Shown piece after piece: positions 8,143 to 15,214 of a stretch of 64,000 bases of DNA (position 1 is the first letter of the stretch; the number at the start of each line of letters is the position of its first letter). Both the position numbers and the translations under genes were made by a program. Origin of the DNA: Gelidibacter salicanalis (GTDB lineage: Bacteria; Bacteroidota; Bacteroidia; Flavobacteriales; Flavobacteriaceae); assembly GCF_016469035.1 (NCBI RefSeq), contig NZ_JAEHJZ010000049.1, forward strand, positions 1-64,000. Reading direction: 5' to 3'. The notes under the pieces were generated by a model. The model made no database searches and was not told where the DNA came from. It saw nothing but the letters and a program-made list of their open reading frames with translations.

Positions 8143-9429
8143 CTTAGTATTCGTTAAGAAATAAGTAGTACATTTGTATCAAAATTAATTTGATGGAAAC
8201 GGATATAGCACTACAAAAGAAATATGAAAAACTTTTGCCAATTTTAGATGAGCATACTGCCCGCCTGTATTTGGCAAGTGAGGCAGAAAGTTTGGGAAGA
8301 GGTGGCAAACAAAGGGTTTCTAGGCTTGCAAAAGTCAGCAGGGTCCGTATAGATAAAGGGATCCAGGAATTAAATAGCCCTTTGTTGGAAAAAAGTGATA
8401 ACAATCGGCGGATTAGAAAATCTGGTGGGGGTCGTAAGAAATTAAAAGAAATCAATTCAAAATTAGTATCGGCCTTAGAATCCATAGTTTCTCCTCATAC
8501 AATGGGAGACCCTATGAAAGTTTTGTTGTGGACAAACAAAAGCCTGCGCAATGTTGCAAAAGTTTTAAATGACAAGGGATTTGTAATTAGCTATGTGACT
8601 GTTGGCGATATTCTTAAATCAATGGGATTTAGTCTGCAGGTTAATAAAAAGACCGAAGAGGGAGGTAAAGATCCAGATAGAAACAATCAATTTGAGTACA
8701 TAAATGAAACATCCATATCATTTATGGAAGCCGGCCAGCCCGTAATTTCGGTTGATTGTAAAAAAAAGGAATTGATTGGGAACTTCAAAAATGCGGGTTC
8801 GGAATGGTTTCCAAAAGGAGAGGCACCCAATGTGGAGGTATATGGTTTTATTGATAAAGAGCTGGGGAAAGCCGTGCCTTATGGTGTGTATGATGTTGCA
8901 AAAAATGATGGTTGGGTAAGTGCTGGGATTAGTAAGGATACAGCGGCATTTGCAGTAAATAGTATCAGAAATTGGTGGCAAGAAATGGGCAGGGAAAAAT
9001 ATCCGTTTGCTGCTAAAATCTTAATAACTGCAGATGGAGGAGGAAGCAATAGCTCGAGAAGTAGGCTATGGAAGAGAGAGCTGCAGGTTTTGGCAAACGA
9101 GTTGAAAATGGAAATACACGTGTGCCATTTCCCCCCTGGCACAAGCAAGTGGAATAAAATAGAGCATAGGATGTTTTCTCATATTACAAAAAATTGGAGA
9201 GCAAGACCGTTGTTGAGTTTGGAAATTATTGTGAATCTAATAGCCAATACCACAACGTCAAAAGGCTTGACAATAAATGCAAAAGCAGATGAAAATCAGT
9301 ATGAAAAAGGAATTAAGGTAACAGATGAAGAATTGAAAGAAATAAACCTAACAAACAAAGATTTTAAAGGAAATTGGAATTATAAAATAACGCCTAGAAC
9401 ATAACGTTTATTCTTTAACAGATACTAAG
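8143..9429 (+). mobile_element. ISAzo13-family insertion sequence (about 1.29 kb)
   Basis: The element is bounded by imperfect terminal inverted repeats: the left end reads CTTAGTATTCGTTAAGAAAT and the reverse complement of the right end reads CTTAGTATCTGTTAAAGAAT. One transposase gene fills the interior. No target-site duplication is visible: the left flank ends TTCAA and the right flank begins GTAAT. That suggests a deletion or rearrangement next to the element, or a site duplication too short to see. On the right it interrupts a lipoprotein gene on the minus strand. Confidence 0.85.
8193..9404 (+). CDS. ISAzo13-family DDE transposase
   Basis: A 403-residue transposase with an N-terminal helix-turn-helix region and an RNase H-like DDE core. 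The catalytic acids are visible in ISVDCKK (Asp188), ITADGGGSN and WNKIEHRMFS, the last being the characteristic Glu of this family (Rhodopirellula-type transposase domain). I take the ATG at 8193; a TTG lies one codon upstream. A TACATTTG at 8169-8176 matches the -7 box, so the element carries its own promoter. The frame is intact, so the copy may still be active. Confidence 0.9.
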   Translation: METDIALQKKYEKLLPILDEHTARLYLASEAESLGRGGKQRVSRLAKVSRVRIDKGIQELNSPLLEKSDNNRRIRKSGGGRKKLKEINSKLVSALESIVSPHTMGDPMKVLLWTNKSLRNVAKVLNDKGFVISYVTVGDILKSMGFSLQVNKKTEEGGKDPDRNNQFEYINETSISFMEAGQPVISVDCKKKELIGNFKNAGSEWFPKGEAPNVEVYGFIDKELGKAVPYGVYDVAKNDGWVSAGISKDTAAFAVNSIRNWWQEMGREKYPFAAKILITADGGGSNSSRSRLWKRELQVLANELKMEIHVCHFPPGTSKWNKIEHRMFSHITKNWRARPLLSLEIIVNLIANTTTSKGLTINAKADENQYEKGIKVTDEELKEINLTNKDFKGNWNYKITPRT

Positions 9430-9572
9430 GTAATTAGTTCCCAAGTGGATTGTGTAATTTCAAGTAGAGCCTCCATATTATTTTCACTTGTTGTACTTGA
9501 TGTATTTTTAGCACTATTACAACCTGCTAGTGCTAGTGCGACTATCGTCAATGTCAATATTTGTTTTTTCAT
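9408..9572 (-). pseudogene. truncated small lipoprotein, possibly META/HslJ-like
   Basis: Reading leftwards from an ATG at 9572 gives a 54-codon frame with a lipoprotein signal (LALAGC, lipidated Cys18), a Ser/Thr/Asn-rich linker and a segment QSTWELIT. At that point the frame runs into the right end of the insertion sequence, adds six IS-encoded residues and stops at 9408-9410. The junction is at 9429/9430. The W-E-L-I motif after a linker is what the start of a META (HslJ-like) domain looks like, but so little remains that this is a guess. The missing 3' part is not recognisable left of the element. Its promoter and operator survive at 9833-9869. Confidence 0.65.
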
Positions 9573-9592
9573 TTTAATATTTTAAATCATGA

Positions 9593-9796
9593 GTGTCCGG
9601 TAAAACAAGTAAAAAGTTTACAAAGCCCATTAAAGTAAGACCTGATAAGAGATATTAAAAATGGTACCTTGCTTTTGAAACCAATTTCACTTAGAGTGAT
9701 TGGGCAAATTTAATTTAGAATAACGATTGTTTATCAGTCAGTTATAATCAAATCTCTATTCTATAAGCGCAGCGATCTTTATTCTTTATCGGACAA
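9593..9796. repeat. possible MITE or IS relic with inverted ends
   Basis: A non-coding stretch of about 204 bp has matching ends: GTGTCCGGTAAAAC at the left, and at the right a sequence whose reverse complement is TTGTCCGATAAAGA. It lies between the operator/promoter at 9833-9869 and the start codon of the truncated lipoprotein at 9572, so it appears inserted into that gene's leader. A similar orphan end (reverse complement TTGTCCGACAAAGA) occurs near 19980-19993. The whole gap 9573-9922 holds only this element and the operator. Confidence 0.4.
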
Positions 9797-9832
9797 TAAT
9801 GATTTTAAATATTTGTGTTCTAAATTAAAGCA

Positions 9833-9869
9833 CAAAAGTACATTTAGTTCGTAACTACACGAACTAAAT
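9833..9869 (-). promoter_or_regulatory. promoter with 28-bp palindromic operator for the truncated lipoprotein gene
   Basis: Perfect 11-bp arms ATTTAGTTCGT (9842-9852) and ACGAACTAAAT (9859-9869) surround a 6-bp spacer. On the minus strand the palindrome is followed after one base by TACTTTTG (9833-9840), a canonical -7 box. The same arrangement, at the same spacing, precedes the neighbouring GbsR-type regulator gene, so this is almost certainly the regulator's binding site. Confidence 0.75.
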
Positions 9870-9922
9870 TGTATTAAAATATTGTTAAAGTTTGATTGTC
9901 AGTATTTAAGAAGAGGTAAGGC

Positions 9923-10411
9923 TTATTGTTTCTCGCTTTCGCGAAAGTGTTTCATTTTGTTTATAACACCTTCTAAGAGCTTTTGCTTTTCAAGTAAATA
10001 GGCTTCAAAGATGTTGCCCAAGGTATTTTCATCTACAAACTTATCAGAATGATATTTTTTATTGTAGGTATTTATTTTCTCTACCATTTCCATTTCTATA
10101 TCAATTTTCTGAAGTTCCGTCTCAAGTGAAACTACTTGAGAATATTTGGCAAGTTTAAAATAACGCTTACGGTCGCCTGGCTTGGTATAAGAAGCCACGT
10201 AATTTAATTGCATAAGTACATTAACATTTACAGAAGTAGCACTCTTACTAGCGTTTAGCGTTTCTCTTATATCATCAAAAGTAAGACCCTCGTAAGAGGA
10301 TAAAATTAAAAGTGTATAGATTCTTGAGGCCAATGGAGACAACTTTAGCCGTTCTTCAAGTCCAAAACCAACTTGCTCTATAAGTTGAGCTTGTTCTTTT
10401 TGCTGGGACAT
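9923..10411 (-). CDS. GbsR/MarR-type winged-helix transcriptional regulator
   Basis: A 162-residue protein with an N-terminal winged helix-turn-helix: LASRIYTLLILSSYEGLTFDDIRETLNASKSATSVNV spans the recognition helix, and GDRKRYFKL is the wing. The C-terminal half is a long helical, charged dimerisation region. This layout fits the GbsR subgroup of the MarR superfamily. The gene is preceded by an operator palindrome at 10446-10473, 35 bp upstream of its ATG, and an equivalent one controls the lipoprotein promoter beyond its 3' end. That implies autoregulation plus control of the lipoprotein. The inducer is unknown. Confidence 0.8.
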   Translation of the reverse strand: MSQQKEQAQLIEQVGFGLEERLKLSPLASRIYTLLILSSYEGLTFDDIRETLNASKSATSVNVNVLMQLNYVASYTKPGDRKRYFKLAKYSQVVSLETELQKIDIEMEMVEKINTYNKKYHSDKFVDENTLGNIFEAYLLEKQKLLEGVINKMKHFRESEKQ

Positions 10412-10436
10412 TATAGGATCATTTTATATTGAAACA

Positions 10437-10473
10437 CTAAAATACATTTAGTTCTTATCTAAACGAACCAAAA
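10437..10473 (-). promoter_or_regulatory. autoregulatory promoter and operator of the GbsR-type regulator
   Basis: Imperfect 11-bp arms ATTTAGTTCTT (10446-10456) and ACGAACCAAAA (10463-10473) have a 6-bp spacer, the same 28-bp geometry as the copy at 9842-9869. On the minus strand TATTTTAG (10437-10444) follows after one base in the -7 position. The arms are less perfect than in the other copy, as is common for an autoregulated site. Confidence 0.7.
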
Positions 10474-10545
10474 GTTAATAAATTTATGTTAAATTCATAA
10501 TAGTTTGTATTTTTACGAGCAGTTTTCCAGCAGGATCTGGCATAG

Positions 10546-10713
10546 AATCGTTATGTGAAAAATGATGCGGATTTGGCTCAAGTCAAGAACGGAAATCAAT
10601 ATATAAAGGCTCATTGGAATAACGGTACCGATCTACCTGAAACGGCTGTCATTAAAACCAGAGATAAATTCAGTTTTAAATATGGGATGGCAATGCTGAA
10701 TATAAAGACTTAA
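10546..10713 (+). other. short orphan reading frame, probable gene remnant
   Basis: The gap 10474-10828 holds no complete gene. A frame of 55 codons without a start, bounded by TAG at 10543 and TAA at 10711, gives a protein-like peptide (for example AVIKTRDKFSFKYG) with coding-like composition. It matches no family I can name. It is probably the tail of a deleted gene. Confidence 0.3.
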
Positions 10714-10814
10714 ATGAACCAGTTCGATTGAGCTCAATGGGGGGAACCTCACAGTAATTCTAAGTTTTAGTCAATAATTATTAAAGCACACATGGTTTCT
10801 AGAAGTAAATAATA

Positions 10815-10822
10815 TATATTTG
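10815..10822 (+). promoter_or_regulatory. -7 box of the first metal-efflux operon
   Basis: TATATTTG matches TAnnTTTG exactly and ends 6 bp before the ATG at 10829, giving a very short or absent leader. Confidence 0.5.
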
Positions 10823-10828
10823 TAATTC

Positions 10829-11263
10829 ATGCAAAAGCACAATAACATAAAGGCATTGTTCTTATTAGGCTTATTTAGCCTATTACTTCTGCATAATTTA
10901 GCACCTCATTTACATCATCAACATGAAACTGAGCATGAACATAGTGCTATTTCTCATAGTGATGGTCATAGTCATCACCACAATACTCCAGAGAAAGAAA
11001 ATTCTAAAGGTGGTCTTTTAGATCTATTTTTGGAAGTACACATCCATTCCTTGGTTTCCAATGAGATCTTAACCATTCAGGAAAGTAATGTAAAGCACCT
11101 CAAATTTAAAATAGATGTATTAACAGCTTTTTCTGTCAACCCTTATAGTCTTTTAATAAACTATGATGAAATTGAAAAAGTTGCAGTCTATCATCCACCC
11201 AATAATTATTTCAATTCTTATCTCTCTTCCCTCGATACACGAGGGCCTCCCGTTTTAGGTTAA
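10829..11263 (+). CDS. His-rich periplasmic accessory protein of a metal-efflux operon
   Basis: A 144-residue protein with a hydrophobic signal segment (residues about 9-22), followed by a strongly His-rich stretch (residues about 27-53, with HLHHQHETEHEH and SHHHN) and a second part ending in DTRGPPVLG. His clusters of this kind bind zinc, cobalt, nickel or copper. It is the first gene before a TolC-like factor, a second His-rich lipoprotein, CusB and CusA. A role as periplasmic metal buffer or sensor for that system is inferred from composition and position. A smaller protein with a comparable layout (21802-22194) precedes the second efflux system. Confidence 0.7.
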   Translation: MQKHNNIKALFLLGLFSLLLLHNLAPHLHHQHETEHEHSAISHSDGHSHHHNTPEKENSKGGLLDLFLEVHIHSLVSNEILTIQESNVKHLKFKIDVLTAFSVNPYSLLINYDEIEKVAVYHPPNNYFNSYLSSLDTRGPPVLG

Positions 11264-11383
11264 TCACTTAGGAATATATTGTTATTACAGTATTATTCTA
11301 TTTATAAGTTTAGGCCTGTATGCCCGCCCAGATGAACCGTTCGGACGGCCCGACAGGTATGATTAAACCTAAAATTCCACACA

Positions 11384-12568
11384 ATGAATAAAAACGTCGT
11401 GTCCGCAATTTGCGGATGCCTGTTCTTTGTTAATAGTTTCTCACAGGATAAAAACATAGAGGAACTACTTAATGAAATAGAACAGAACAATACAGAGTTA
11501 AAAGGCTATCAATCCTATATGGAAAGCCAGCAGCTCGAAAACAGGAGCAACAACAATTTGCCCGACCCACAGCTTTCTGGTTACTATTTGCCCTTTGGCG
11601 ATAACGCAACTGGAGATTATACCGAATATCAACTATCTCAATCTTTTGAATTCCCAACGGTATATGCTGCACGTGGCAAATGGAACGAATCTAAATCGCA
11701 ACAGTTGGCGTTAGCCAATGCTAACAAAAGACAGGAAGTCTTATTGAAAGCAAAAAATGCGCTTTTGGAACTTACTTTCTTGCAAAAGCAAAAAGCTATT
11801 GAAACGGAAAGAAAAACCCAGAGCAAACGGGTTTTGGACCAAATTCAAAAACTTTTTGATGCAGAACAAGTTGGAATTTTAGATTTGAATAAAGCAAACA
11901 TTGCTTGGATTCAAGAGCAGTTTGTTGTAGAACAGATTGACAGCGAAATTCAAATTTTGCTATCCAAACTCAAAACCTTCAACGGAGGCAATGCAATTGA
12001 TGGTGTTACATCAGAACTTGCATTACCTATTAAAGTTGGTGCGGTGGAAAGTCTTTGGCAAGAAAAACTAACCAAAGACCCTCTATTGCAGGAACTGAAG
12101 ACGAATGAAGCTGCAACCCTTCAGAAAATAAAACTTGAGAAAAATAAGATACTACCAAACATAGCACTCGGCTATAACTACCAAGGGGTTAGTGGTAATA
12201 ATTATTCTGGTATTTATGGTGGTCTTTCAATTCCGCTTTGGAGCAGTAAGAACAAAGTAAAAGCTGCCAAAGCTAATTATGAGTATCAGCAATCTGCCAC
12301 GCACGTAATCACAACTGCGCTTTACACACAATTTCAGGAAACGTACAATCGCTACCAACTGATGCTCGAAAAGTACACCGAATATCAGAGAACAATGGGC
12401 AATTTAAATAGTGAGCAACTGCTTTTTAAGGCTTATATGTTGGGAGAATATTCGTTTATGGACTATTATTTGGAGCTTCAGTTTTATAGAGATGCATCAG
12501 ATAGGATGCTGCAAATGGAAAAGGACTTGCAACTACTCCAAGCGCAATTGCTAAAACATCAATTATAA
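11384..12568 (+). CDS. cusC: TolC/CusC-family outer-membrane efflux factor
   Basis: A 394-residue outer-membrane channel subunit of the first CusABC-type system. It has a signal peptide (ending NSFSQ), two helix-rich repeats typical of OEP domains, and the SGIYGGLSIPLWSSKNKVKAAKANYEYQ-type strand-helix turn that recurs in the family (quoted only in part: GGLSIPLWS, KVKAAKANYE). It should pair with the adaptor at 13046 and the RND permease at 15215 to export divalent or monovalent metal ions. The leader upstream (11264-11383) contains a GC-rich hairpin-like stretch around 11310-11360 (CCTGT ... ACAGG). Confidence 0.85.
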   Translation: MNKNVVSAICGCLFFVNSFSQDKNIEELLNEIEQNNTELKGYQSYMESQQLENRSNNNLPDPQLSGYYLPFGDNATGDYTEYQLSQSFEFPTVYAARGKWNESKSQQLALANANKRQEVLLKAKNALLELTFLQKQKAIETERKTQSKRVLDQIQKLFDAEQVGILDLNKANIAWIQEQFVVEQIDSEIQILLSKLKTFNGGNAIDGVTSELALPIKVGAVESLWQEKLTKDPLLQELKTNEAATLQKIKLEKNKILPNIALGYNYQGVSGNNYSGIYGGLSIPLWSSKNKVKAAKANYEYQQSATHVITTALYTQFQETYNRYQLMLEKYTEYQRTMGNLNSEQLLFKAYMLGEYSFMDYYLELQFYRDASDRMLQMEKDLQLLQAQLLKHQL

Positions 12569-12679
12569 CATTTAAAGTACACAATCATGAAATCGCCAAA
12601 AACATGAAGTTTGCTTGCAAACACCTATAAAAATAAAGCGATACCATATAACATTTAAAAAACAAATAAATATTTATAT

Positions 12680-12916
12680 ATGAAAACATCAAAAGTAATA
12701 TTCGCAATACTCACACTCTCATTTATTACCATAACATCTTGTAGAGACACAAAATCTGAATCAACTGAAGACCACGGGCACGAACACGATGCTGATGGCG
12801 GTCATATGCACGACGAGACAGTAGAGCAAGAAGAGTTTAAAGTAGGAAAAGATTCTATGGAAATGAAAACTGAAACCCATAAACACGACGATGGCGCTGA
12901 ACACCACGACCATTAA
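12680..12916 (+). CDS. small His/Asp-rich lipoprotein, metal-binding
   Basis: Seventy-eight residues: a lipoprotein signal (ITITSC, Cys21), then a short polar body in which His, Asp and Glu dominate (DHGHEHDADGGHMHDE, THKHDDGAEHHDH). There is no folded domain to speak of. It is encoded between the outer-membrane factor and the adaptor of the first efflux system, so periplasmic metal capture for delivery to the pump is a reasonable inference. Confidence 0.7.
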   Translation: MKTSKVIFAILTLSFITITSCRDTKSESTEDHGHEHDADGGHMHDETVEQEEFKVGKDSMEMKTETHKHDDGAEHHDH

Positions 12917-13045
12917 TAATCAGATAGAAATAAAGTATAAAACGAGCGTGCAAAAGGTTAATTATCCATCGAAATGGTTAATCTGCCAGCCGGACAGGCG
13001 TGTAGCCACCAGCAAGTGACCGTTAAAAACAATAAATAAATACAC

Positions 13046-14548
13046 ATGAAATATATAATAATTGTGCTCGCCTTTTTGGCAATGTCTTGTAACAACAGGG
13101 CAGAAGATGCACACGCACATAAGGCCGATGGCAGCCACGCAGGAGAAGAAATTCCGCGATTGAGCCATACCATCTGGACGGAAAAGACTGAACTGTTTGT
13201 AGAATTTCCCGCCTTAATTGTAGGGAATCCAAGCAGGTTTGCAGCCCACTTTACGGTATTGGACAAGCACCAACCCATTCGTGAAGGTTCGGTTACGGTT
13301 AGTTTGATTCAAGATGATAATGGCATTCGCAACACTGCCGATGCGCCTTCATCTCCGGGCATATTCTCGCCTACCATTCAACCGAAAGAAGCCGGTAGTT
13401 ACCAGCTTGTTTTTGAATTGAAAACACCTGGGTATTCCGATAAAATAATGATAGACGATGTTACGGTTTATGCCAATACAGACGAAGCCATAAACGCCTT
13501 GGGTGATGCTGAAGATGATGGAAGTATCTCATTTTTAAAGGAGCAGGCTTGGAAACTGGATTTTCAAACCGCACCCGTGGTTTCTGGTGAAATTTACGAT
13601 GTCATAAACACTTCCGGTGTGTGGATGCCCTCACCAGGTTCTGTAAAGTCTTTGGCAGCAAAGGCTAACGGCGTGGTCGATTTTCAAGTGGCTAATCTCA
13701 CCGAGGGTACGGCAGTAAAACAGGGACAGCTGTTAATGAGTTTGAACAGTCAAGGTCTGGCAGCCAATAATTTGAGTATGGATATCGCTTCCGCGAAGGC
13801 AAAATTCCAACAAGCCGAATCTGAATATGAACGAAAAAAACAACTTTACGAATCGAAAATTGTCCCAAAATCTGAATTTGAAAAGGTGGAGAGCAATTTT
13901 GAGATCGCCAAGGCCAATTTTCAATCGTTGACATCGGGCGTTTCGGGAGGGCGCAAACAAATCCGTGCACCTTTTGATGGTTTCATTAAGTCCATTAATG
14001 TTTCCAATGGCGATTATGTAGCGCAAGGCGTGGCATTGGTTGCTATTGGTACACATCAATCTAAAGTGTTAAAAACCCAGTTGGCACCCAATTACGGACT
14101 TACGGTGGAGAACGTGCAGGGTATTTGGTATCAAGGTAATGACGGCCAATGGAAAGATATAACAGACGCCGACGGCAAAATTCTTTCCATCGGTAAAGAT
14201 GTGGAGCGCGAAAACCCGCTGATTTCTGTTTTTGCTCAGGTAAACGCACAAGTCGATATGCCAGATGGAAGCCTAACGCCCGTTCAGATTGCTATGGGAA
14301 ACGCTACTCAAAACACAATGATTCCTGTAAATGCTCTGTTGGAGGATTATGGAAGCTATTCCGTTATCGTGCAGCTTTCAGGAGAAAGTTTTGAAAGACG
14401 ACCTGTGAAAATAGGAAAGCGTAATGGTGAGAATGTAGAAATAATGCAAGGTCTGGAAGTTGGTGAGGTTGTAGTAACTACAGGTGCCTATCAAGTTAAA
14501 ATGGCTTCAATGTCTGGTTCAACACCTGCACACGGGCATGAACACTAA
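13046..14548 (+). CDS. cusB: CusB/HlyD-family efflux adaptor lipoprotein
   Basis: The 500-residue periplasmic membrane-fusion protein of the first efflux system. It is a lipoprotein (LAFLAMSC, Cys15) with a His-containing linker and an extra N-terminal beta domain (residues about 35-145). Next come the lipoyl/barrel-sandwich halves (KANGVVDFQVANLTEG and IRAPFDGFIKSINVSNGD) separated by a helical hairpin (residues about 245-285), then a beta-barrel and a C-terminal domain ending in a His tail (HGHEH). It is longer than a plain HlyD adaptor because of the N-terminal domain, as in several CusB-type proteins. The operon continues to cusA, but a repeat-flanked extra gene is inserted between them. 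Confidence 0.88.
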   Translation: MKYIIIVLAFLAMSCNNRAEDAHAHKADGSHAGEEIPRLSHTIWTEKTELFVEFPALIVGNPSRFAAHFTVLDKHQPIREGSVTVSLIQDDNGIRNTADAPSSPGIFSPTIQPKEAGSYQLVFELKTPGYSDKIMIDDVTVYANTDEAINALGDAEDDGSISFLKEQAWKLDFQTAPVVSGEIYDVINTSGVWMPSPGSVKSLAAKANGVVDFQVANLTEGTAVKQGQLLMSLNSQGLAANNLSMDIASAKAKFQQAESEYERKKQLYESKIVPKSEFEKVESNFEIAKANFQSLTSGVSGGRKQIRAPFDGFIKSINVSNGDYVAQGVALVAIGTHQSKVLKTQLAPNYGLTVENVQGIWYQGNDGQWKDITDADGKILSIGKDVERENPLISVFAQVNAQVDMPDGSLTPVQIAMGNATQNTMIPVNALLEDYGSYSVIVQLSGESFERRPVKIGKRNGENVEIMQGLEVGEVVVTTGAYQVKMASMSGSTPAHGHEH

Positions 14549-14578
14549 TGAAATGTTGAATTATAAATTTTGAATTTT

Positions 14579-14703
14579 GAATTATGAGTTATGAATTGTG
14601 AGTTATGAATTAAAGACCATTCAGCATTCAGCATTAAAAATTCAACATTAAACATTCAACATTAAAAATTCAGCATTAAAAATTCAGCATTAAAAAATTA
14701 TAG
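14579..14703. repeat. left repeat block flanking the four-helix-bundle gene
   Basis: Low-complexity tandem units: first GAATTATGAGTTATGAATTG-type repeats (block A), then units like CATTCAGCATTAAAAATT and CAACATTAAACATT (block B). The same A-then-B order recurs after the gene at 15061-15210; a 21-bp core of block A is identical at 14591-14611 and 15073-15093. Confidence 0.75.
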
Positions 14704-14708
14704 AAATT

Positions 14709-15062
14709 ATGACCAAAGACAATATCATTTTAACCAAGTCCTTCGATTTTGCTCTGCAAATAATTGAGCTTTATAAGCAAATGAAAGCTCAAAATGAGTT
14801 TGTGCTTTCCAAACAAGTATTACGAAGCGGTACAAGTATAGGAGCCAATATTGAGGAGGCCACAGCAGGGATTAGTAAGCGTGATTTTGTGCATAAAATG
14901 TCAATATCCTCAAAGGAGGCGCGCGAGACAAAATACTGGTTAAGGCTTATCCAACATAGTAAAATTGTGGATGTGGAAGTTACAAATCTGTTAGTTCAGG
15001 TAGAAGAATTAATCAAAATACTAACCTCTATTGTAAAAACGTCCCAAAGTTCGATTAAGTGA
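14709..15062 (+). CDS. four-helix-bundle protein (23S rRNA IVS / S23 family)
   Basis: A 117-residue all-helical protein of the family annotated as 23S rRNA intervening-sequence protein. Family hallmarks are SFDFALQIIELYKQM, LRSGTSIGANIEEA and SKEARETKYWLRLI. Members are found in 23S rRNA insertions, as Avd-like accessory proteins, and as stand-alone genes between repeats; their biochemical function is unsettled. Here it splits cusB from cusA and is bracketed by the same two repeat blocks in direct orientation, so it looks like an inserted cassette rather than part of the efflux machinery. No reverse transcriptase or rRNA gene is nearby. Confidence 0.85.
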   Translation: MTKDNIILTKSFDFALQIIELYKQMKAQNEFVLSKQVLRSGTSIGANIEEATAGISKRDFVHKMSISSKEARETKYWLRLIQHSKIVDVEVTNLLVQVEELIKILTSIVKTSQSSIK

Positions 15063-15210
15063 ATTATCAATTATGAATTGTGAGTTATGAATTGTGAATA
15101 GGAAATGTCAACACTAAACATTAAGCATTCAAAATTCAACATTAACCATTCCACATTGACCATTCCACTTTGACCATTCAACATTAAAAATTCAGCATTA
15201 AAAATTATTA
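15061..15210. repeat. right repeat block flanking the four-helix-bundle gene
   Basis: Repeats the A block (GAATTGTGAGTTATGAATTG core) and then the B block (units CATTCAACATTAACCATT, ACATTGACCATTCC, TTCAGCATTAAAAATT) found left of the gene. It runs up to 4 bp before the cusA start codon. Confidence 0.75.
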
Positions 15211-15214
15211 AACG

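Noticed and set aside
14709-15062. Diversity-generating retroelement, because the four-helix-bundle family includes Avd
   Set aside because: No reverse transcriptase, template/variable repeat pair or lectin-like target gene is present.
14579-15210. Possible CRISPR array from the short repeats around the four-helix-bundle gene
   Set aside because: The units are irregular in length and sequence, there are no unique spacers of constant size, and no cas genes are present.
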